Part shown: piece by piece, positions 33,342 to 43,510 of the stretch
Position numbering within the stretch: position 1 is the first letter of the stretch
Layout: every line of letters starts with the position of its first letter
Assembly (NCBI RefSeq): GCF_902705885.1
Contig: NZ_CACSIP010000001.1
Span: forward strand, 1-43,830
Reading direction: 5' to 3'
Origin: Mycolicibacterium austroafricanum
Lineage (GTDB): Bacteria; Actinomycetota; Actinomycetes; Mycobacteriales; Mycobacteriaceae
DNA: 43,830 nucleotides
Translations under genes and position numbers: made by a program
Notes under the pieces: generated by a model
The model's input: only the letters and a program-made list of their open reading frames with translations
Databases searched by the model: none
What the model was told of the DNA's origin: nothing

Positions 33342-33757
33342 CGCACCGGCCGTCCGTGCTGTTCGTCTGCGTGAAGAACGGCGGTAAGTCGCAGATGGCT
33401 GCGGGGCTGATGCGCCAGCTCGCCGGCGACACGGTGGACGTGCATTCCGCAGGGACCAAACCGGGAGCGTCGGTCAATGCGCTGTCGGCGGACAGCCTGC
33501 GCGAAGTCGGTGTCGACATCAGCGGCGAAACACCGACACTGGTTGATCCACAAATTGTTCGGGATGTCGACGTGGTCGTGATCCTGGGACGAGAGGCTCA
33601 GCTGGAACCGGTGCCCGGCACCGAATTCCAGAACTGGGACACCGACGAACCATCTGAGCGTGGCATCGACGGCATCGATCGGATGCGCCTGGTGCGCGAC
33701 GATATCGCGGTCCGGGTCACCGAGCTTCTAGCCCAACTGAAAGAGACGGTCCCATGA
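33338..33757 (+). CDS. LMW-PTP arsenate reductase-like protein with altered P-loop
   Basis: A 139-residue protein of the low-molecular-weight phosphatase fold. Residues HSAGTKPGASVNALS and GVDISGETPTLVD match ArsC proteins. The P-loop reads VCVKNGGKSQMA: Cys11 followed by Lys17 instead of the invariant Arg of C-x5-R. Other residues needed for a nucleophilic Cys and oxyanion hole remain, so the reaction may be retained with lower efficiency or a different oxyanion. GTG overlaps acr3's stop and the gene overlaps arsD, so it is in the core operon. Confidence 0.82.
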   Translation: MTHRPSVLFVCVKNGGKSQMAAGLMRQLAGDTVDVHSAGTKPGASVNALSADSLREVGVDISGETPTLVDPQIVRDVDVVVILGREAQLEPVPGTEFQNWDTDEPSERGIDGIDRMRLVRDDIAVRVTELLAQLKETVP

Positions 33758-34155
33758 GCAAGGTCGAAGTATTCGAACCCGCGCTGTGTTGCGCCACCGG
33801 CGTCTGCGGCGAGGACGTGGACCAGCAGCTGGTGATGTTCTCTGCGGACCTGGATTTCGTCTGCAGCCGCGGCGGCGACGTCTCCCGCTACAACCTGGCG
33901 AGCGAGCCGCAGACCTTTGCGGAGAACGACACGGTGCGGGCTTTTCTTCACGTCGCGGGATCCGGCGGGTTGCCGTTGATCTTGGTCGACGGCGTCACCG
34001 CGATGACCGGCCGATACCCCGATCGAGCCCAGCTCGCCGCCTGGGCCGGCGTCGAACCGGCTGCCGACATGAACCTGCTCGACACCACGACCGCCGAGGA
34101 CAGCTGCTGCAGCAGCGACGGTTCCAGCACCACCGGCTGCTGCCAGAACCCGTGA
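33754..34155 (+). CDS. arsD: arsenic metallochaperone ArsD
   Basis: A 133-residue thioredoxin-fold metallochaperone. The As(III) site Cys12-Cys13-Cys18 (PALCCATGVC) matches E. coli numbering. Two Cys pairs sit near the C-terminus (DSCCSSDG, TGCCQNP), as in plasmid R773 ArsD. It delivers arsenite to ArsA. ATG overlaps the previous stop; GTG of arsA overlaps its stop. Confidence 0.93.
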   Translation: MSKVEVFEPALCCATGVCGEDVDQQLVMFSADLDFVCSRGGDVSRYNLASEPQTFAENDTVRAFLHVAGSGGLPLILVDGVTAMTGRYPDRAQLAAWAGVEPAADMNLLDTTTAEDSCCSSDGSSTTGCCQNP

Positions 34156-35918
34156 AGTTCCTTGATACCGCGCCGCGGTTTCTGTTCTTCACCGGCAAGG
34201 GCGGGGTCGGCAAGACCTCCATCGCATGCGCCGCCGCGATCCACCTGACCGGCCGCGGCAGAAACGTTCTGCTGGTCAGCACCGACCCGGCGTCCAACGT
34301 GGGCCAGGTCTTCGGGATCACGATCGGCAACACCATCACCGCCATCCCCGCAGTCGAAGGGCTTTCCGCCCTCGAGATCGACCCCGACCAGGCGGCTGAG
34401 GCCTACCGGGAACGCATCGTCGGCCCCGTGCGCGGATTGTTGCCCGACGACGAGCTCAGGTCGATCACCGAACAACTCTCCGGCTCCTGCACCACCGAGA
34501 TCGCCTCCTTCAACGAATTCACGGAACTGCTCACCGATTCCGATGGTCCGGTCGGCCAGTTCGATCATGTGCTGTTCGACACCGCACCGACCGGGCACAC
34601 CATTCGGTTGCTGCAATTGCCCGGCTCGTGGACAGACTTCCTCACCGCAGGCAAGGGCGACGCGTCGTGTCTGGGACCGCTGTCGGGACTCGACAAACAG
34701 CGGGACCTCTACGCCGGCGCGGTCGCAGCGTTGGCAGACCCGCAGCGCACCCGTCTCGTGCTCGTGGCCCGCGCCCAGCGCTCAGCGCTCGCCGAAATCG
34801 CCCGCACTCAGCGCGAACTGACCGTCATCGGCCTAACCCACCAGTACGTCGTGATCAACGGCGTGCTGCCCGCCTCCGCGGGAGACTGCGACCCGCTCGC
34901 CGCGGCGCTCCATGCGCGTGAACAGCAAGCCATCTCAGACCTTCCCGGCGAACTGCGTTCGCTACCCCTTGATCAGGTCGAGCTCAAGGACACCAATATC
35001 GTCGGATTGGAAGCGCTGGCATCGCTGTTCGATTCGGCCGCGGGCACACCGGACGCCGACGAGGAGACGGCCCTCGACCTGGCGGACGCCCCACTGGCAG
35101 CACTGATCGACGAACTCGCTGCCGCCGAGCACGGTTTGATCATGTGCATGGGGAAGGGTGGTGTCGGCAAGACCACCGTCGCCGCGGCGATCGCCGTCGC
35201 CCTGGCCGACCGTGGGCATCCGGTGCACCTGACCACCACCGACCCCGCGGGACACCTGACCGACATGATTCACGGCTCGATGGAGACCTTGCACGTCTCG
35301 AGCATCGACCCGGCAGAGGCCACCCGCGCCTACCGCGACCATGTGCTCGCCACGAAGGGAGCTGCACTCGATGACCAGGGACGCAGGATGCTCGAAGAGG
35401 ATCTCCGCTCGCCGTGCACTGAGGAAGTCGCTGTGTTCCAAGCATTCTCGCGAGTGATCGGGGAATCGCGACACAAGTTCGTCGTTGTTGATACCGCACC
35501 GACCGGACACACCCTGCTGCTATTGGATGCCACCGGCTCGTATCACCGCGAGGTCGCCCGTCAACTGGGTGACCGCCAGTTCACCACTCCGCTGATGCGC
35601 CTACAGGATCCTGACCACACCAAAGTCATCATCGTCACTCTGGCCGAAACCACGCCAGTCCTCGAGGCCACCGGTCTCGAGGAGGAACTCGAACGCGCCC
35701 AGATCCGCCCGTGGGCCTGGGTGGTCAACAACTCGCTGGCCGCCGCGCAGCCGACGTCACCGCTGCTCCGTCGGCGAGCTGTCGCCGAACTGCCCGAGAT
35801 CGACAAGGTGCGATCCGGCCACGCGCAGCGGGTTGCGGTGGTGCCGCTGTTGGCTGCCGAGCCCGTCGGCATTCCCGCCCTGGAAGCGCTTACCGGGTCG
35901 CGAGCCGCCGCGCCATGA
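34152..35918 (+). CDS. arsA: arsenite-transporting ATPase ArsA (two-domain)
   Basis: A 588-residue ATPase with two tandem nucleotide-binding halves. P-loops: TGKGGVGKTS at ~15-23 (A1) and MGKGGVGKTT from 334 (A2). Signature DTAPTGHTIRLLQLPG and its repeat DTAPTGHTLLLLDATG. The three metal-binding cysteines are all present: Cys113 (GSCTTEIASF), Cys173 (DASCLGPL) and Cys422 (SPCTEEVAVF), nearly the same numbers as in E. coli ArsA. GTG overlaps arsD. It couples ATP hydrolysis to arsenite transfer to a membrane exporter; the only exporter of the operon is Acr3. Confidence 0.95.
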   Translation: MKFLDTAPRFLFFTGKGGVGKTSIACAAAIHLTGRGRNVLLVSTDPASNVGQVFGITIGNTITAIPAVEGLSALEIDPDQAAEAYRERIVGPVRGLLPDDELRSITEQLSGSCTTEIASFNEFTELLTDSDGPVGQFDHVLFDTAPTGHTIRLLQLPGSWTDFLTAGKGDASCLGPLSGLDKQRDLYAGAVAALADPQRTRLVLVARAQRSALAEIARTQRELTVIGLTHQYVVINGVLPASAGDCDPLAAALHAREQQAISDLPGELRSLPLDQVELKDTNIVGLEALASLFDSAAGTPDADEETALDLADAPLAALIDELAAAEHGLIMCMGKGGVGKTTVAAAIAVALADRGHPVHLTTTDPAGHLTDMIHGSMETLHVSSIDPAEATRAYRDHVLATKGAALDDQGRRMLEEDLRSPCTEEVAVFQAFSRVIGESRHKFVVVDTAPTGHTLLLLDATGSYHREVARQLGDRQFTTPLMRLQDPDHTKVIIVTLAETTPVLEATGLEEELERAQIRPWAWVVNNSLAAAQPTSPLLRRRAVAELPEIDKVRSGHAQRVAVVPLLAAEPVGIPALEALTGSRAAAP

Positions 35919-35933
35919 CCGACACCGCTGTCA

Positions 35934-36287
35934 TCATCCCGGCGCGACCGCCCTGGCGAGCCGGTCCAGGGTGTCGTCGTTGACGCGGTAGTACGCCCAC
36001 TTGCCGCGTTGTTCGCGCTCGATCAACCCGGCTCCGACGAGCAATTTCATGTGGTGTGACACCGTCGGCTGGCTGAGGCCCAGCGGAGCAGTCAGGTCAC
36101 AGACGCACGCCTCACCACCCTCGCTCGCGGCGATCAGCGACAGCAGCTTGACCCGGGCCGGATCGGCCATCGCCTTGAAGACCCCGGCGAGTTGCTCGGC
36201 TGCGGCGTCGGCGAGGATTCCGCCGGTCAACGGCGAGCAACAGGCCTCGACTCCATCAACAGCTTCGAGGGTGACTGAGCGGCTCAT
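35934..36287 (-). CDS. arsR: ArsR-family repressor, divergent copy
   Basis: A 117-residue repressor on the reverse strand, convergent with arsA. ATG at 36287 chosen; an in-frame GTG at 36305 would add six residues. HTH: FKAMADPARVKLLSLIAASE, LGLSQPTVSHHMKLLVGAGL, KWAYYRV. Arsenite/metal residues: EACVCDLT and an N-terminal VEACCSP pair. It faces the flavoprotein gene across a 17-bp repeated motif and probably controls both directions. Confidence 0.86.
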   Translation of the reverse strand: MSRSVTLEAVDGVEACCSPLTGGILADAAAEQLAGVFKAMADPARVKLLSLIAASEGGEACVCDLTAPLGLSQPTVSHHMKLLVGAGLIEREQRGKWAYYRVNDDTLDRLARAVAPG

Positions 36288-36307
36288 GACACGATCATGC
36301 CACACAT

Positions 36308-36361
36308 ATTGACAAACTTCGATGCATCACGCATGGTGCAATAGATTGAAGTTCATCGATG
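36308..36361 (+). promoter_or_regulatory. two direct ATTGA-N6-TCGATG repeats between arsR and the flavoprotein gene
   Basis: Copy 1 at 36308-36324 (ATTGACAAACTTCGATG) and copy 2 at 36345-36361 (ATTGAAGTTCATCGATG), starts 37 bases apart. Each half-symmetric motif is similar to ArsR sites. The 11 outer bases are identical in both, so this is likely a pair of repressor sites on the divergent promoter. Confidence 0.5.
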
Positions 36362-36373
36362 CGAGGAGTGAGG

Positions 36374-37711
36374 ATGTCCGACCTGCCCGTTGTTGTCATC
36401 GGGGCCGGCCCCCAGGGACTGGCCGCGGCCGCTCACCTATTGGAGCGGGGCCTGCAACCCGTGGTTCTCGAGTCGGGCACCGGCCCCGGCGCCGCGGTGG
36501 CCCAGTGGTCACACGTTCGGACCTTCTCCCCGTGGCCGGAACTCGTGGACGCCGCAGCCACGCGGTTGCTCGCACGACACGGCTGGGTCGCTCCCTCGAC
36601 GGGGTACCCCACCGGCGGCGAGTGGATCAGCGGCTACCTGACCCCACTGGCCGACGCGCTCGGTGATCACGTGCGCTATCGCACCAGGGTCACCGGAGTG
36701 TCGCGACAGGGCCACGACCGCGTGCTGACCAAGGACCGCGACGAGGCACCGTTCGTGGTGCACGTCGTCGACCACCACGGACACGAGTCGACGTTGTCAG
36801 CCCGCGCGGTCGTCGACGCCTCAGGTACCTGGTCGCAACCGAATCCTGCCGGCGCCGATGGACTTCCAGCTCTCGGGGAGGCGGCGGCCGCGTCGGCGGG
36901 TGTCGTGACCCACACCCCGCCTGCACCCGAGAACTCGGCAGCCCGGGCCGGTCAACACGTCATCGTCGTGGGCAGCGGCCATTCGGCGATGACGGCGGTC
37001 ATCGAACTCGCCGAAGTGGCACGGCAGCACCCCGCGACCCGGGTGACCTGGGTCCTTCGTCGCGGCAGCATCGGGGATACCTTCGGCGGCGGAGAGTCGG
37101 ACGCTCTGCCACAACGCGGCGCACTGGGCACCCGCGTCCACGCCGCGGTGAACGCGGGACTTGTGCAGATGGTCACCGGATTCCGCACGGAACGGATCGC
37201 TGTGGAGAGCGGACGGGCCACCCTGATCGCCGAGGACGGCCGAACCCTGTCCGCCGCCGACCAGGTCATCGTGCTGACCGGTTTCCGGCCCGATCTGTCC
37301 TTCCTGTCGGAGCTTCGCCTGGAACTGGACCCCGTCCTGCAGGCGCCGCTGAAGCTCGCACCCGAGATCGACCCCAACCTGCATTCCTGCGGCAGCGTTC
37401 CCCCGCACGGCGCCGCCGAACTCGCCCATCCGGAAGAGCCGGGACTGTTCCTGGTCGGCATGAAGTCATACGGGCGAGCCCCCACCTTCCTCGCGTTGAC
37501 CGGCTATGAGCAGGTGCGCAGTGTGGCAGCAGAACTGAGCGGCGATCATGACAGTGCCGGCCGGGTCGAACTGGTGCTGCCCGAAACCGGCGTGTGCACC
37601 GGCGCCGGCCTGCCCGACGCACCGGCCGAGGCGCACCAGGGCGGCTGCGGCGGACCCACCCAAGCCGACGTGTCGCCACTGTCGTCGGAGCTCGACCCGA
37701 TTGACGCGTGA
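36374..37711 (+). CDS. flavin-dependent monooxygenase-like protein (ArsO-type)
   Basis: A 445-residue FAD protein. ATG 36374 has GAGGAG 6 bases upstream; the in-frame ATG at 36359 lacks one. FAD loop VVVIGAGPQGLAAAAHLLER at the N-terminus; second Rossmann GxGxxS/A motif HVIVVGSGHSAMTAVIELAE at ~196 for NAD(P)H; FRPDLSF near the end. The family includes oxygenases annotated ArsO in arsenic operons. The substrate is not established. C-terminal residues include VCTGAGLPDAPAEAHQGGCGG with two Cys, possibly for arsenic binding. Stop overlaps the next GTG. Confidence 0.75.
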   Translation: MSDLPVVVIGAGPQGLAAAAHLLERGLQPVVLESGTGPGAAVAQWSHVRTFSPWPELVDAAATRLLARHGWVAPSTGYPTGGEWISGYLTPLADALGDHVRYRTRVTGVSRQGHDRVLTKDRDEAPFVVHVVDHHGHESTLSARAVVDASGTWSQPNPAGADGLPALGEAAAASAGVVTHTPPAPENSAARAGQHVIVVGSGHSAMTAVIELAEVARQHPATRVTWVLRRGSIGDTFGGGESDALPQRGALGTRVHAAVNAGLVQMVTGFRTERIAVESGRATLIAEDGRTLSAADQVIVLTGFRPDLSFLSELRLELDPVLQAPLKLAPEIDPNLHSCGSVPPHGAAELAHPEEPGLFLVGMKSYGRAPTFLALTGYEQVRSVAAELSGDHDSAGRVELVLPETGVCTGAGLPDAPAEAHQGGCGGPTQADVSPLSSELDPIDA

Positions 37712-38940
37712 CGCAAGTCCAGAGCGAGAGCACGGCCGCAGCCCCCGGTGTGGGGCTGCGCGCTGTGTTGCTCACCCTGTGTGTCACGGAGATCACCAGC
37801 TGGGGGGTGCTCTACTACGCATTCGCCGTGCTGTCGCCGGATATCAGTGCCGACACCGGTTGGTCCGCCGCGGCGGTCACCGCAGCGTTTTCCACCGGCC
37901 TGGTGGTCTCAGCGGTGGCCGGCATCGCCGTCGGACGTTGGCTGGACCGGTACGGACCACGCGGCGTCATGACCACCGGGTCGGTGCTGGGCGCCGCAGC
38001 CCTCTGCGGGATCGCAACCGCCCCCAACTACTGGTGGTTTCTCACCGCCTGGGTTGTCGCCGGGCTCGCGATGAGCGGGGTGTTCTACGCGCCGGCCTTC
38101 GCCGCGCTGACGCGCTGGTACGGACATCAGGCAGTCGGCGCGTTGACGGTCCTGACGTTGGTGGCTGGGCTGGCCAGCACGGTGTTCGCGCCGCTGACCG
38201 CCGTGCTCGCCTCCCAGATGGATTGGCGGAACACGTATCTGGCCCTCGCCGGGGTGCTGGCCGTCGTCACGATTCCGGCGCACGCCCTCGGCTTGCGCCG
38301 CACCTGGCCCCACCTCGATCACTCACATCCGGTCGCGTCGCCAGGGACGACGGCCCGCAGTCGTCCATTCGTCGTCCTGACCGTGGCGTACGCGATGGCG
38401 GCCTGCGCGTCCTACGCCGTCATCGTCAACCTCGTCCCGTTGATGCACCAGCGCGGCATCAGCACGGGGGCGGCCGCGGTCGCGCTGGGGTTGGGTGGCG
38501 TGGGCCAGGTGCTGGGCAGGCTCGGCTACCGCACGCTGGTCCGCCGGGTCAGCGTGGTGCCACGCACCGTGCTCGTCATGGCCGCGGTGGCGGTCACGAC
38601 GGTGTTGATCGGGGTATTCACCTCGCTGGCGGTTCTGGTGGTCGTGGCCGTCGCCGCCGGGGTGGCGCGCGGGGTGATGACACTGCTCCAGGCCACGGCG
38701 GTCACCGAACGTTGGGGCATCACCCATTACGGCCACCTGAGCGGGATCCTGTCCGCACCGGTCATGATCACCACGGCCCTCGGCCCGTTCATCGGCGCCG
38801 CCCTGGCCGGTCTGCTCGGCGGCTACGGCGCCATGTTCGTCGTACTCGGTGTTGTCGCAGCGATGGCGGCGCTGTTGGCGGGAGCTTCCGGTGTCGGCCG
38901 ACAGCGTTCACTGTTCAGTGTGCGCGAGGCACGTACATGA
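37708..38940 (+). CDS. MFS transporter of the arsenic island
   Basis: A 410-residue protein with twelve membrane spans and the MFS inter-span motif [19 protein letters not shown] start overlaps the flavoprotein stop, so the two are co-translated. Members next to arsenic flavoproteins are proposed exporters of arsenic species or their oxidised or organic derivatives; the cargo cannot be told from sequence. The 3' end overlaps the convergent ynfA-like gene by 26 bases. Confidence 0.8.
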   Translation: MTQVQSESTAAAPGVGLRAVLLTLCVTEITSWGVLYYAFAVLSPDISADTGWSAAAVTAAFSTGLVVSAVAGIAVGRWLDRYGPRGVMTTGSVLGAAALCGIATAPNYWWFLTAWVVAGLAMSGVFYAPAFAALTRWYGHQAVGALTVLTLVAGLASTVFAPLTAVLASQMDWRNTYLALAGVLAVVTIPAHALGLRRTWPHLDHSHPVASPGTTARSRPFVVLTVAYAMAACASYAVIVNLVPLMHQRGISTGAAAVALGLGGVGQVLGRLGYRTLVRRVSVVPRTVLVMAAVAVTTVLIGVFTSLAVLVVVAVAAGVARGVMTLLQATAVTERWGITHYGHLSGILSAPVMITTALGPFIGAALAGLLGGYGAMFVVLGVVAAMAALLAGASGVGRQRSLFSVREART

Positions 38941-39247
38941 TCACCGCGACCCCGAGCAGGCAGATCAGCGCACCCACGACATCCCACCGGTCCGGCCGGA
39001 ATCCGTCGAGGGCCACCCCCCACAACAACGAGCCCGCGACGAACACGCCGCCGTAAGCGGCAAGGATGCGGCCGAAGTGGGCATCGGGTTGCAACGTCGC
39101 GACGAAGCCGTACGCCCCCAACGCCAAGACCCCGAACCCGACCCACATCCAGCCTCGATGTTCCCGCACTCCCTGCCAGACCAGCCAGGCCCCGCCGATC
39201 TCGAACAGGGCCGCGACGACGAACAACGCGACCGACCTCGCCACCAT
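38915..39247 (-). CDS. YnfA/UPF0060 family membrane protein
   Basis: A 110-residue protein with four membrane spans, the normal size of the family. ATG 39247 starts [20 protein letters not shown]; a longer in-frame reading covers unrelated sequence. The family signature [20 protein letters not shown] and [15 protein letters not shown] is present. Function is unproven; SMR-like export has been proposed for the family. It lies at the right edge of the arsenic island, between the MFS gene and mshD. Confidence 0.85.
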   Translation of the reverse strand: MVARSVALFVVAALFEIGGAWLVWQGVREHRGWMWVGFGVLALGAYGFVATLQPDAHFGRILAAYGGVFVAGSLLWGVALDGFRPDRWDVVGALICLLGVAVIMYVPRAH

Positions 39248-39263
39248 CAAGCCATCCCCCGGT

Positions 39264-40936
<1,673 letters not shown>

Positions 40937-41115
40937 CTGGCCCTCCAACAGCAGTGGAGATCATTCGCCGGGACAACCTTGTCGCGCGGTGACTTCCCAG
41001 ATTCATGCCTGACACACGGCCGTTACTCGACCGATGGTTCCATAACGATAGCGTGCCACCTACCGTTAAGCGGTGCCGAACCGATCATCATCGTGCGGTG
41101 GGCAACAATGTCGGC

Positions 41116-41913
41116 GTGCGCAAACTCGTCATCAGCGCCTTGGCGACCCTGACCGCGGTGCTGGTCGGCGCCCTCGGCGCGGACTTCGGCGCTGCCATCT
41201 ATGCTGAATATCGCCTGGCCAGGAGCGTGCGCAGTGCCGCGGACCTGAACTGGGACCCGTCGGTGGCGATCCTGGGTTTCCCGTTCGTACCACAGGCGGC
41301 GCGGGCCCACTATGACGAGGTGGAGATCAAGGCGAGTGGTGTTGATCACCCTGTCGTCGGCAAGGAATCGCTGGAGGCGACCCTTCATTCGATCGACCTC
41401 GGCGAGAATTCCTGGCTGATCCCCCCCGACGCGACGCTGCACGTGGGCAAGGTGGAGAGCCGGATCATCATCGATTCCACTCACCTCGGCCGCTATCTGG
41501 GGGTGATCGACCTGCTCGTGGAGGCGCCCACGGTGGAAACGAACGACTCCACGGGCGGCACCACCGAGTCCGGCATCTCGAGCAACCGCGGGCTCGTCTT
41601 CACCGGCACCCCGACCAAGGCGGGATTCGACCAGAAGGTGAGCATCGCGGTCGACCTGTCGATCACCGGGCCCGAGGCCACCACGCTGGTGATGACCGCG
41701 ACCGGGGTGCTGACCGGACCGGGGACCGCCGATCAGGAGGTGCCGGAGGACCGCCTACCCGAGGTCCTGGCCGCCTTCTCCACGAGCCTTCCCGGCCAGA
41801 AACTCCCGTTCGGCATCGCACCCACCAGTGAGGGCGCCCGTGGCTCCGACGTCATCATCGAGGGCATCGCCGAGGACATGACCATCGATCTCGACGACTT
41901 CAGGCTGTCATGA
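41116..41913 (+). CDS. lmeA: LmeA-type lipomannan elongation factor
   Basis: A 265-residue exported protein. GTG 41116 gives MRKLVIS-type signal segment (VRKLVISALATLTAVLVGAL); an earlier in-frame ATG at 41005 would add an unlikely hydrophilic extension. The mature part is beta-rich (VEIKASGVDHPVVGKESLEA). In mycobacteria this gene at this locus (Rv0817c) was described as LmeA, supporting mannan elongation of lipomannan. The ATG of the thioredoxin gene overlaps its stop. Confidence 0.8.
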   Translation: MRKLVISALATLTAVLVGALGADFGAAIYAEYRLARSVRSAADLNWDPSVAILGFPFVPQAARAHYDEVEIKASGVDHPVVGKESLEATLHSIDLGENSWLIPPDATLHVGKVESRIIIDSTHLGRYLGVIDLLVEAPTVETNDSTGGTTESGISSNRGLVFTGTPTKAGFDQKVSIAVDLSITGPEATTLVMTATGVLTGPGTADQEVPEDRLPEVLAAFSTSLPGQKLPFGIAPTSEGARGSDVIIEGIAEDMTIDLDDFRLS

Positions 41914-42344
41914 GCCCGACCTGGATAGTGGTCATCGCCGCGCTGATCGGGGTGTTCGGCCTGGCGTTCGTGATCAGCAAGCTGCTGACGCTGCGCGCTG
42001 CCCTGGCCGCCGCAGGAGCGGCGGCCGAAGCGGAGATCGCCAACATGGACACCAGCGACCTGGGGCTTTCCACGACCGGACCGACCGTCGTGCATTTCAC
42101 CGCGCAGTGGTGTGCGCCGTGCGTGAGCGTGCGCAAAGTGGTCGATGACGTGTGTGCGGACCTGCCCGCCGTCTCCCACCTGGAGATCGACATGGACGCC
42201 AATCCGGAGGCTGCGCGCAAGCTTTCGGTCCTGTCGCTGCCGACGACGTTCGTCTTCGATGCCGATGGCCGGCAGCGCTACCGCACCTCAGGGGTGCCGA
42301 CCACTTCTGACCTGCGGTCGGCCCTGGAACCGCTGTTGGCTTGA
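41910..42344 (+). CDS. membrane-anchored thioredoxin
   Basis: A 144-residue protein: an N-terminal membrane anchor (WIVVIAALIGVFGLAFVIS) followed by a thioredoxin fold. Active site WCAPC (HFTAQWCAPCVSVRK), cis-Pro in SLPTTFVF. ATG overlaps lmeA's stop. Likely an envelope disulfide reductase. The M. tuberculosis counterpart by position was named ThiX. The next operon is the sulfur-metabolism leader. Confidence 0.88.
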   Translation: MSPTWIVVIAALIGVFGLAFVISKLLTLRAALAAAGAAAEAEIANMDTSDLGLSTTGPTVVHFTAQWCAPCVSVRKVVDDVCADLPAVSHLEIDMDANPEAARKLSVLSLPTTFVFDADGRQRYRTSGVPTTSDLRSALEPLLA

Positions 42345-42360
42345 TCACCCTGTCATTGGG

Positions 42361-42366
42361 TAAGCT
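42361..42366 (+). promoter_or_regulatory. -10 box of the cysA leader transcript
   Basis: TAAGCT, ending 7 bases before the GTG at 42374. That spacing puts transcription start at the GTG itself, i.e. a leaderless leader-peptide mRNA, as described for polycysteine leaders in mycobacteria. No Shine-Dalgarno precedes the GTG. Confidence 0.6.
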
Positions 42367-42373
42367 GTCTCCC

Positions 42374-42466
42374 GTGTCAGCCCGCCTCGAGCTCTTGCTC
42401 ACCAAGCGCCGCGCAGTCGATCTGTGCCGCGTCGCGGGTTGTTGCTGTTGTTGTTGCAGCTGCTGA
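42374..42466 (+). CDS. polycysteine leader peptide (cysteine-responsive attenuator)
   Basis: A 30-codon ORF (VSARLELLLTKRRA...GCCCCCCSC): six consecutive Cys codons at 23-28 and another at 30. It is leaderless (TAAGCT box, no Shine-Dalgarno). In M. smegmatis an equivalent uORF upstream of cysA2-sseC2 was reported to act as a cysteine-responsive attenuator: low Cys-tRNA stalls the ribosome on the Cys tract and changes expression of the downstream operon. Bases 42467-42555 hold a GC-rich segment with possible hairpin pairing (GCGAGCGGGCCCCGGG), which could be the switching element. Confidence 0.85.
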   Translation: MSARLELLLTKRRAVDLCRVAGCCCCCCSC

Positions 42467-42555
42467 GTAGCCGCGCACTCTTTTTCGCGCCGCACTCTGC
42501 GAGCGGGCCCCGGGTCCTGCCGCGTCCAGCCGATCGAAACAACAGGAGCACAACT

Positions 42556-42651
42556 ATGTCGAACACCATCACCATCACCCGGCTGTATCCGCTCGGCGCG
42601 CGGCTTCGCACGAAGCTGCGTGGATCCACCCCCGCACTGTCCGCTTCCTGA
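42556..42651 (+). CDS. 31-aa second leader ORF
   Basis: A 31-codon ORF from ATG 42556, with AGGAG 7 bases upstream (CAGGAGCACAACT). Product MSNTITITRLYPLGARLRTK..., basic. Stop is 24 bases before the cysA ATG. It may couple ribosome passage from the Cys leader to cysA or be a small protein in its own right. No Cys. No family recognised. Confidence 0.55.
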   Translation: MSNTITITRLYPLGARLRTKLRGSTPALSAS

Positions 42652-42675
42652 AAAGCAACCGAAAGGATTTCCTAC

Positions 42676-43509
42676 ATGGCACGCTCCGACGTCCTGGTCA
42701 CAGCCGACTGGGCCGAGAGCAATCTCGACGCGCCGAAGACAGTCTTCGTCGAGGTCGACGAAGACACCAGCGCCTACGACACCGGTCACATCCCGGGGGC
42801 GGTGAAGCTCGACTGGAAAACCGATCTGCAGGATCAGGTCAAGCGCGACTTCGTCGACGCCGGGCAGTTCTCCAAGCTGCTGTCCGAGCGCGGCATCGCC
42901 AACGACGACACGGTGATCCTCTACGGCGGCAACAACAACTGGTTCGCCGCGTACGCGTACTGGTACTTCAAGCTGTACGGACACCAGGACGTCAAGCTGC
43001 TCGACGGCGGCCGCAAGAAGTGGGAACTCGACGCACGTCCGCTGTCCACCGATGCGGTCAACCGCGATCAGACGAGCTACACCGCCAAGGACCCCGACAA
43101 CACCATCCGCGCCTTCCGCGACGAGGTCATCGCCGCGATCGGAACCAAGAACCTGGTCGACGTGCGATCCCCCGACGAGTTCTCGGGCAAGATCCTCGCC
43201 CCGGCGCACCTCCCGCAGGAGCAGAGCCAGCGTCCCGGCCACGTCCCCAGCGCCATCAACGTGCCCTGGAGCAAGGCCGCCAACGAAGACGGCACCTTCA
43301 AGTCCGACGAGGACCTCGCCAAGCTCTACGCCGAGGCCGGACTCGACGGCGAGAAGGAGACCATCGCCTACTGCCGCATCGGTGAGCGCTCGTCGCACAC
43401 CTGGTTCGTGCTGCAGGAGTTGCTGGGACACAAGAACGTCAAGAACTACGACGGCAGTTGGACTGAATACGGCTCCCTGGTGGGTGCCCCGATCGAGTTG
43501 GGAAGTTGA
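42676..43509 (+). CDS. cysA: thiosulfate sulfurtransferase CysA (rhodanese)
   Basis: A 277-residue two-domain rhodanese. N-terminal inactive domain contains FVEVDEDTSAYDTGHIPGAV; the C-terminal domain carries the catalytic Cys233 in AYCRIGERSSHTW and DVRSPDEFSGK. It transfers sulfane sulfur from thiosulfate to acceptors. AAAGGA is 8 bases before the ATG. It is controlled by the polycysteine leader and coupled by position to sseC (gap of 1 base). Confidence 0.92.
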   Translation: MARSDVLVTADWAESNLDAPKTVFVEVDEDTSAYDTGHIPGAVKLDWKTDLQDQVKRDFVDAGQFSKLLSERGIANDDTVILYGGNNNWFAAYAYWYFKLYGHQDVKLLDGGRKKWELDARPLSTDAVNRDQTSYTAKDPDNTIRAFRDEVIAAIGTKNLVDVRSPDEFSGKILAPAHLPQEQSQRPGHVPSAINVPWSKAANEDGTFKSDEDLAKLYAEAGLDGEKETIAYCRIGERSSHTWFVLQELLGHKNVKNYDGSWTEYGSLVGAPIELGS

Positions 43510-43510
43510 T

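Noticed and set aside
35915..35983. A 22-codon ORF after arsA starting ATGACCGACACC
   Set aside because: It overlaps the end of arsA and the convergent arsR without a Shine-Dalgarno of its own and is too short to support.
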